Of a stretch of 7,548 bases of DNA, positions 1 through 4,554 are shown piece by piece. The stretch comes from Kiritimatiellia bacterium. GTDB lineage: Bacteria > Verrucomicrobiota > Kiritimatiellia > RFP12 > UBA1067. How positions within the stretch are numbered: position 1 is the first letter of the stretch; every line of letters starts with the position of its first letter. The DNA lies in contig JAFRBA010000237.1 in NCBI GenBank assembly GCA_017405115.1, positions 1-7,548 on the forward strand, read 5' to 3'. The notes beneath the pieces are model-generated. The model was not told the DNA's origin and did not search any database. It saw nothing but the letters and a program-made list of their open reading frames with translations. Both the position numbers and the translations under genes were made by a program.

Positions 1-98
1 CCGAAAAAAGTGTAACCTTCGGACTCCCGGCGTGTAGACAGGATGACCGGCCACTGACGGCTGGCGACTAACGACCCAAGAAAGAAAGGAACCATGCA

Positions 99-1916
99 AT
101 GAGCATCGAAATCAACACCGCGGCAAAGGGCGTAAACTGGGAATCGCTCCTTTCATCGATCGGCGACGTGCAGAAGGCGGACAGCGTCGAAGGCAAGCAG
201 AACTTCACCATCACCACGAGCGTCGGCGGAGAGACGAGGACGGTGAGCGTAAGCGTCCCGAACGACCTCGAGATACCGGAGACGGTCGACCAGGGCACGC
301 TCGAGGGGCTTGTCGACAAGCTCAAGGAGACGGGCCTGGGCTTCACCGACGAGCAGATCGCCACGATGAAGAACTCCATCGCCAAGCTCTACTCTGACAC
401 CCAGTCGGCTGTGTCGACGGTCGCGTCCAATTCGACGGGCAAGGTGCTCTTCGACCTCTACGCGCTCATGGCCCTGATGATCGAGGTGGCGCAGTCGCAG
501 CGCGACGCGGCCCGCGAGATGCGCACAGCCGAGAACCTGGCCGTCCAGAAGGCCATCCAGAACCAGGCCGACAACCAGCGTTCGGCCGCCATGGTGGGCA
601 TGATCGTCGGCATCACGACCGGCCTCATAAGCGCTGCCGCCTCGGTGGGCCTGATGGCCTGGCAGGGCGTCACCGCGAGCACGCAGAGCAAGATCATGTC
701 GCAGTCCGGCGCGGAAGCGGCGAAGATGCACTCCGCCGCACTCCAGAACACGGACACCCCGCAGAATGCGCACGCCAGGCTCGCCGAGGTCCAGAACAAG
801 GTCGGCGGCGAGATATCCAACGAGGTAACAGGGGATTTCAACCGCCAGACCGCGGTCGACGGGGGCGGGGATCTCAAGACCAAGCTCGACGATGCAATCT
901 CCGCGAGCAGCGATGCGAAGCGGGAACTGCAGACGAAGACCTCGATTCTCGAGGAGACCAGGTCTGTGCTCGACGGCAAGGTCCAGGTGAGAGACGCCGC
1001 CATGAACGAACACGCCCAGAAGGTCGCGGCGGTTGAGGCGAAGACGGCGGATGTCCAGACGAAGACCGAGACGTACAACCAGAAGCAGGCAGCCTACGAC
1101 CAGGCCGTGAGCGGCAATGCGGGCGAAGAGGCCGTAAACGCGGCCAAGGCCGAGCGCGACGCGGCCAAGGCCGAGCTCGACACGGCCAATGCCGGGCTCG
1201 AGGCCGCCAAGGCCGAGGAGACGGCTGCAAAGACCCAGTACGACACGGCGCAGAAGGGCGTTGACGACCAGAACGTGAGAATGGCCCAGGCCCAGCGCGA
1301 CGTCGGCCTTGCCAACGACAAGGTCGCGTCGAAAGAGGCCGGGCTTGTCAAGGCCAAGGCCGACTACGTCAAGACCGTGCAGGACGTCGCCGCGCAGTAC
1401 GAGGAAAAGTACCAGACCGCTGTCGAAAGGCTCAACAACCCGCCTGCCGGGGCCGACAAGGCCCAGCTCAAGGCCGACGTCGAAACGGCCAAGACGAAGA
1501 TGGAGATGGCGTTCGCGAAGGAGGCCCAGCTTCTCTCCGAGCCAGGCGTGATGTCGCCTTCCGAGCAGAAGGATCTCGTCGCGGCCGCCAGGGCGCGCGT
1601 CGATGTCACGACCGACCGCGTCATGCACCGCACGGACTTCAAGGCGGCCGAGCGCAAGATGACCATGCTCGCCGGCATCAACAACATCAACCAGTCGATA
1701 AACCAGGTCTCGCAGTCCACGGCGTCGAACCTCTCGGCCACGAGGAGCGCAGAGGCCACGCGTCAGGGCGCCGACTCCAAGAAGGAGGAGGAGATGCTCG
1801 ACCAGACGAAGGACCTGTTCTCGCAGGAGCAGAAGCTGATCGACCAGGTCATCCAGCTCTTCTCCGCCGTGATCCAGGCCGAGAACCAGTCCATGCGCGA
1901 CGCCATCCAGGCGTAG
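99..1916 (+). CDS. Candidate T3SS pore-forming translocator (EspB/YopD or SipB/YopB class) with long coiled coil
   Basis: The product is 605 residues, with no cysteine and no Sec signal. Order of parts: a polar N-terminal domain (about 1-110); an amphipathic helix with the stretch LMALMIEV (123-130); a Q/A-rich helix (131-162); a single Gly/Ala-rich membrane segment (about 164-187, containing GMIVGITTGLISAAASVGL); a long coiled coil (about 258-445) with six near-perfect heptads at 348-389; and a C-terminal helical domain (515-605) rich in Q, S and A. The stretch from 117 to 190 follows the plan I recall for EspB: helix, Q-rich linker with a lysine or arginine, then Gly/Ala membrane helix. These proteins are secreted by the T3SS and insert into the host membrane. 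The length is closer to SipB/IpaB, but here the coiled coil lies after the membrane segment. Start: AAGGA at 86-90, 8 nt before ATG 99; ATG 94 is followed at once by a stop. No clear promoter is visible in bases 1-98. The gene reading is certain; the family is likely, the exact class unresolved. Confidence 0.72.
   Translation: MSIEINTAAKGVNWESLLSSIGDVQKADSVEGKQNFTITTSVGGETRTVSVSVPNDLEIPETVDQGTLEGLVDKLKETGLGFTDEQIATMKNSIAKLYSDTQSAVSTVASNSTGKVLFDLYALMALMIEVAQSQRDAAREMRTAENLAVQKAIQNQADNQRSAAMVGMIVGITTGLISAAASVGLMAWQGVTASTQSKIMSQSGAEAAKMHSAALQNTDTPQNAHARLAEVQNKVGGEISNEVTGDFNRQTAVDGGGDLKTKLDDAISASSDAKRELQTKTSILEETRSVLDGKVQVRDAAMNEHAQKVAAVEAKTADVQTKTETYNQKQAAYDQAVSGNAGEEAVNAAKAERDAAKAELDTANAGLEAAKAEETAAKTQYDTAQKGVDDQNVRMAQAQRDVGLANDKVASKEAGLVKAKADYVKTVQDVAAQYEEKYQTAVERLNNPPAGADKAQLKADVETAKTKMEMAFAKEAQLLSEPGVMSPSEQKDLVAAARARVDVTTDRVMHRTDFKAAERKMTMLAGINNINQSINQVSQSTASNLSATRSAEATRQGADSKKEEEMLDQTKDLFSQEQKLIDQVIQLFSAVIQAENQSMRDAIQA
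1140..1265 (+). repeat. Six tandem 21-nt units encoding heptads of the coiled coil
   Basis: Six consecutive in-frame 21-nt units encode AAKAERD, AAKAELD, TANAGLE, AAKAEET, AAKTQYD and TAQKGVD (residues 348-389). Units 1 and 2 differ at a single base; later units diverge progressively. This looks like coiled-coil growth by duplication of a 21-nt unit, the length that keeps both frame and heptad register. Confidence 0.75.
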
Positions 1917-1925
1917 CGTCCCGGT

Positions 1926-1953
1926 GCGCGGCGGGGAGTCTACCCCGCCGCGC
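1926..1953 (+). terminator. GC-rich hairpin after the translocator gene
   Basis: An 11-bp perfect inverted repeat (GCGCGGCGGGG at 1926-1936 and CCCCGCCGCGC at 1943-1953) encloses a 6-nt loop and starts 10 nt after the stop codon at 1914-1916. A G-T and a G-C pair can extend the stem outward. The nearest T run (TTTT, 1971-1974) is 17 nt past the stem, so this is not a textbook intrinsic terminator. It may work with Rho, attenuate, or protect the 3' end. A new promoter lies just downstream, which fits a transcription boundary. Confidence 0.55.
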
Positions 1954-1992
1954 GCCGTCGCGCAAAGTCGTTTTCCCGCCGTCCGCCACCCG

Positions 1993-2022
1993 TTGCAGAC
2001 TGGAAAAACGATATGGTATAAT
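1993..2022 (+). promoter_or_regulatory. Sigma70-type extended -10 promoter for the four-gene paralog run
   Basis: A perfect TATAAT at 2017-2022 is preceded by TGG (2014-2016), giving an extended -10 box. TTGCAG at 1993-1998 is a fair -35 element with an 18-nt spacer. Transcription would begin near 2029, leaving a leader of about 23 nt before ATG 2052. The site lies between the hairpin and the first paralog. Confidence 0.65.
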
Positions 2023-2051
2023 ATGTGCGCAGCGCCGATGCAGAGGAACCG

Positions 2052-2606
2052 ATGGACAAGCTGATAGTAGCAGAACCGATCACGGACAATTCTGTGTATG
2101 GTGTACAGCAGGTGCAGTACACTGTGGACAGGGTTTCCGGCAGGAATTTCGCGGATGCCGTGGCAATCGCGGCGTTCAAGCAGGCCACCGCCATCGAGTC
2201 CACGACAAGCGCCTACGCCAAGGTCGTCAGGGCCAGGCAGCAGAAGATCGACGAGCTCGGCGAGGCCCTCTCCTACATCGCCAAGGCGATGGGCTGGATC
2301 AACAAGAAGACGAAATCCTCCGACGAGTTCACGATCGACAACGCGAGCTATGTGAAGACCATCGCGGCGAAGTACGACGTCTCGCTGACCTGGGACGGCT
2401 CCAACACGATGAAGCTCGGCAACCTGCAGAAGGCGCAGACGAACCTGCAGTATGCGATCGACAGGGAGGACAACGACATCCAGCAGGACATCGTGACGCT
2501 GCAGTCCTACATCTCGAAGCGCGACAACGCGTACTCGAACGCCGCCAAGGTCGTCAAGAAGGCGAACAACGCGGCGTCCTCCACGATAGGCAATATCGGA
2601 GACTAG
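2052..2606 (+). CDS. EspA-like T3SS filament/translocon protein, paralog 1 of 4
   Basis: The product is 184 residues, without cysteine, Sec signal or membrane segment. An N-terminal helix (about 31-50, FADAVAIAAFKQATAIES) is followed by a charged helix (52-80), a short beta-prone linker with WDG (114-116), and a C-terminal helical module (about 121-175) containing LQSYISKRDNAY, with the R-D pair at 157-158 and 26 residues following it. The plan of paired helices around a variable middle, with a C-terminal helix ending in R-x-D or RD, matches my memory of EspA/SseB, which polymerise into the filament on a T3SS needle. Start: AGAGGA at 2042-2047 is placed for ATG 2052. GTG 2025 would extend the protein by nine residues but lies only about 3 nt after the -10 box, upstream of the expected transcript start. 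It is the first gene of the four-gene run, with a 41-nt gap to the next. Coding status is very likely; family moderately sure. Confidence 0.7.
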   Translation: MDKLIVAEPITDNSVYGVQQVQYTVDRVSGRNFADAVAIAAFKQATAIESTTSAYAKVVRARQQKIDELGEALSYIAKAMGWINKKTKSSDEFTIDNASYVKTIAAKYDVSLTWDGSNTMKLGNLQKAQTNLQYAIDREDNDIQQDIVTLQSYISKRDNAYSNAAKVVKKANNAASSTIGNIGD

Positions 2607-2647
2607 CGGATGGCCGCGGGCGTTCTTTTGACGGAGAGGAGGTTGAA

Positions 2648-3184
2648 ATGGCAGTGATATCACCGGAAAACGTGTCGTTGTCGCAGTCGTGGGGCGTGCA
2701 GTTCGGCGACTTCTTCCTCGACGGCAAGCATCTCGACTTCCAGGACGTGCTGATCGCCATCGCAGAGAGGCGCGCAACGTCGGTGGAGGGGGAGGTCGCC
2801 CCGCTGTCGACGAAAATCCAGGCCAGGAACAAGGTGCTGGAGGACCTCGGCAATGTCCTCGCGGACCTCACGAAGCTCCAGGCCCAGTTCAGCAGCGACG
2901 CAAAGGGAAGCGACCGCGCCGGCAGCCTGCAGCAGTCGTCGAAGGACATCCTCATCGCGGTGTTCGGCACGCTGGACTGGTCGGACCTGAAGATGACGAA
3001 GTACGAAGTGGAGGAGTGGCTTCAGAAGGTGAAGAGCAAGATCGACGCCCTGAACAACGAGGCGCAGAAGGACATGACGCGGCTCGAGTCCCTCGTGAAC
3101 CGCCGCGACGAGGCGTTCTCCACGGCGTCGGATCTCATGAGCAAGGTCGGCGACACCAGAAGCAACCTCATAAGGAACCTGTAG
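2648..3184 (+). CDS. EspA-like T3SS filament/translocon protein, paralog 2 of 4
   Basis: The product is 178 residues, without cysteine, signal peptide or membrane segment. The N-terminal motif is LDFQDVLIAIAERRATSVEG (29-48), corresponding to LTLGQLVIAVSMRSAAEYEA in paralog 3. A charged helix (52-80) and a variable middle (81-115) follow. The C-terminal module contains LESLVNRRDEAF (R-D at 153-154), with 24 residues to the end. VNRRDxAFS is shared word for word with paralog 3, so these two are closest in that module. Strong Shine-Dalgarno AGGAGG at 2637-2642, 5 nt before ATG 2648. Its stop codon overlaps the start of the next gene by one base, so the two are probably translationally coupled. 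Proposed role, from similarity to the EspA/SseB plan: an exported subunit of a T3SS filament or tip. An alternative is an effector or a co-secreted chaperone-like protein. Confidence 0.7.
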   Translation: MAVISPENVSLSQSWGVQFGDFFLDGKHLDFQDVLIAIAERRATSVEGEVAPLSTKIQARNKVLEDLGNVLADLTKLQAQFSSDAKGSDRAGSLQQSSKDILIAVFGTLDWSDLKMTKYEVEEWLQKVKSKIDALNNEAQKDMTRLESLVNRRDEAFSTASDLMSKVGDTRSNLIRNL

Positions 3185-3702
3185 TGGCGATATACCTCGA
3201 AGAGATCTCGACGAACCGCTACGCCCCCGCCGGGAGCGACAAGGTCTTCCTGTACGCGACCGGGCTGGAGGGCGGCTCGCACCTCACCCTGGGGCAGCTC
3301 GTGATAGCGGTGTCCATGCGCTCGGCCGCCGAGTACGAGGCGCAGAGCGTCGTGAAGATGAACGTCATGGCGGGGGGCTCCAGCAAGCTCGAGAAGCTCG
3401 CCGACTTCATGTCGCAGATCGCGGACGGCGGCGGCGACTGGCCGGCGATCAAGTCGTACTGCGAGACGGAGCTGGACATTACGACCGGACTGCCCGACGA
3501 CATCGACACCTACGCGAAGCGCATGACGGCCATCGAGGCGCTCAAGGCCAAGGCCAACGCGCTCACGCAGCAGCAGCAGACAGACATGATCGACCTGCAG
3601 ACGCTTGTGAACCGCCGCGACGTGGCGTTCTCCGCGTCGTCCAACATAGTGCGCGCCCTGGGCACGTCGCAGAGCAACGGCGCGGCGAATTTCCTCAACT
3701 GA
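3184..3702 (+). CDS. EspA-like T3SS filament/translocon protein, paralog 3 of 4 (GTG start)
   Basis: The product is 172 residues. The start is GTG 3184, sharing its G with the preceding TAG stop, with AAGGAA at 3172-3177 as ribosome site. The open frame runs further upstream, but that part lies in another frame across paralog 2 and reads as an Arg/Pro-rich shadow. The N-terminal motif LTLGQLVIAVSMRSAAEYEA (34-53) leads into a helix; there is one cysteine (93) in a variable middle. The C-terminal part reads IEALKAKANALTQQQQ, then DLQTLVNRRDVAFS (R-D at 145-146), with 26 residues to the end. The segment AKANALT followed by Q/N-rich helix and an RxD or RRD element is the closest match in the window to what I recall of EspA (AKANNLTTTVNNSQLEIQQ). 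That similarity is the main reason for the family call. Translational coupling suggests matched dosage with paralog 2. Confidence 0.7.
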   Translation: MAIYLEEISTNRYAPAGSDKVFLYATGLEGGSHLTLGQLVIAVSMRSAAEYEAQSVVKMNVMAGGSSKLEKLADFMSQIADGGGDWPAIKSYCETELDITTGLPDDIDTYAKRMTAIEALKAKANALTQQQQTDMIDLQTLVNRRDVAFSASSNIVRALGTSQSNGAANFLN

Positions 3703-3727
3703 GGCCTTTAGGCGAAAGGAGCCCGAT

Positions 3728-4324
3728 ATGGCGATTGGCGTGGATCAGATATATCTCTCGATGAAGAACCCGGACACGGGCGAGTACCTCATGGCCGACG
3801 TCTACACCGTTGAGGGCGTCGAGAACGCAGACGGATCCCCGAGGCTCCTCTCCATCGGACAGCTCGTCATGGCGCTCTGCCTGAAGCGGGCGCACGACCT
3901 CGAGATGGGCTACAACGACTCGATAACGGGGCAGCACGTCGACGGCGTCCTGGAGATAATGAACTCGCTCGAGACCAACACCGAGATACTCGAGTGCCTG
4001 ACGAAGATCGAGACCGATACGCTGGACGGCGATGTGAACCTGAAGACCAAGAAGCTGACGTTCCAGGGCGAGGAAATGACCTACTACGATTTCCTTACCA
4101 GGCAGACCGGCGTCGAGAACGTGCCCACCGGCACGGTGAACTCCAAGTCAACGGAATTCATTTCCGCGCTCGAGGCAGAGATGGACTCCAGGAACTCGTT
4201 CAGCCAGCAGACGATGATCCAGCTGCAGTCGCAGACGACCAAGCGAGACCAGGCCTACGACATGATCTCCAACACCCTGAAGTCGCTCAACAACGTGCTG
4301 GTCGGGAACGCCAACAACATGTAG
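3728..4324 (+). CDS. EspA-like T3SS filament/translocon protein, paralog 4 of 4
   Basis: The product is 198 residues, the longest of the four. It has a longer N-terminus (about 40 residues, beta-prone, with NPDTGEYLMADVYTVEG at 14-30), then LLSIGQLVMALCLKRAHDLE (40-59), which aligns with the GQLV motif of paralog 3. The middle is longer and carries cysteines at 51 and 90. The C-terminal module contains LQSQTTKRDQAYDMISN (R-D at 173-174), with 24 residues to the end, which closes with NANNM. AAGGAG at 3716-3721 lies 6 nt before ATG 3728; the gap from paralog 3 is 25 nt. No Sec signal. As the last and largest member it could be a filament cap or tip variant, but nothing in the sequence proves this. 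It ends before the convergence zone with the minus-strand gene. Confidence 0.7.
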   Translation: MAIGVDQIYLSMKNPDTGEYLMADVYTVEGVENADGSPRLLSIGQLVMALCLKRAHDLEMGYNDSITGQHVDGVLEIMNSLETNTEILECLTKIETDTLDGDVNLKTKKLTFQGEEMTYYDFLTRQTGVENVPTGTVNSKSTEFISALEAEMDSRNSFSQQTMIQLQSQTTKRDQAYDMISNTLKSLNNVLVGNANNM

Positions 4325-4345
4325 CGAGACCGTCGCTTCCAATAG

Positions 4346-4465
4346 GGTTATTCCGGCGATTTGCTGCGCATGGCGCAGAAGACCACGAACGCCACCGACG
4401 CCGAGCTCGGCGACGCCATGCCTCACTTCGAGGTCACCGACTTCACGCAGGAGGAGGTGGCCTGA
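4346..4465 (+). pseudogene. C-terminal remnant related to the 720-residue minus-strand protein
   Basis: From ATG 4370 the frame encodes 31 residues, beginning MAQKTTNATDAELG and ending HFEVTDFTQEEVA at the TGA of 4463-4465. The minus-strand protein has MAQKT at 677-681 and ends IKFDFKDEEIA. Start and end of the stretch therefore match, with about 13 residues fewer between. At the DNA level CATGGCGCAGAAGAC (4369-4383) is identical to the reverse complement of 4676-4690. No Shine-Dalgarno precedes ATG 4370, and the frame is closed upstream by TAG 4343-4345, so this reads as the tail of a lost paralog, not a functional gene. A short unrelated ORF is possible. Confidence 0.5.
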
Positions 4466-4480
4466 GCCCAGGCTCTAGGC
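4460..4480. other. Small hairpin over the stop codon of the remnant
   Basis: GCCTGAGC (4460-4467) can pair with GCTC-T-AGGC (4472-4480), leaving a 4-nt loop and a single bulged T. It could be an old 3'-end structure of the lost paralog. No T run follows, so terminator activity is doubtful. Confidence 0.3.
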
Positions 4481-4494
4481 GACATTGGCGGCGC

Positions 4495-4526
4495 GGTAGG
4501 GCGGCGTGGGGACACGCCGCCCTACC
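4495..4526. repeat. Perfect 14-bp palindrome (REP-like or bidirectional terminator)
   Basis: GGTAGGGCGGCGTG at 4495-4508 and CACGCCGCCCTACC at 4513-4526 are exact reverse complements around a 4-nt loop GGGA. The element sits between convergent genes, 28 nt beyond the stop of the minus-strand gene and 170 nt beyond the stop of paralog 4. A very stable hairpin here could end transcription from both sides, although neither side has an adjacent T run (TTTT appears only at 4540-4543 on the plus strand). Its perfect symmetry also fits a dispersed REP or small mobile palindrome, which genome-wide copy number would settle. Confidence 0.65.
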
Positions 4527-4554
4527 AGATGCGTGGAGGTTTTGCAACTGCCAC

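Noticed and set aside
1..22. CCGAA...TTCGG inverted repeat at the window start as a terminator of an upstream gene
   Set aside because: Arms are only 5 bp with a 12-nt loop and no T run; expected by chance.
2025..2051. GTG 2025 as the start of paralog 1
   Set aside because: It lies 3 nt after the -10 box, upstream of the expected transcript start, and has no ribosome site, whereas ATG 2052 has AGAGGA at a usable distance.
153..2777. Minus-strand open frame of 874 codons across the translocator gene and first paralog
   Set aside because: It is antisense to well-supported genes with ribosome sites. Its translation is Arg/Leu/Val/Gly-rich low-complexity sequence, as expected when a GC-rich gene is read on the opposite strand.
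2689..3183. Upstream extension of the paralog 3 frame across paralog 2
   Set aside because: The extension is Arg/Gly/Pro-rich shadow sequence, while paralog 2 in the other frame has a strong ribosome site and matches its siblings. The GTG at 3184 has its own ribosome site.
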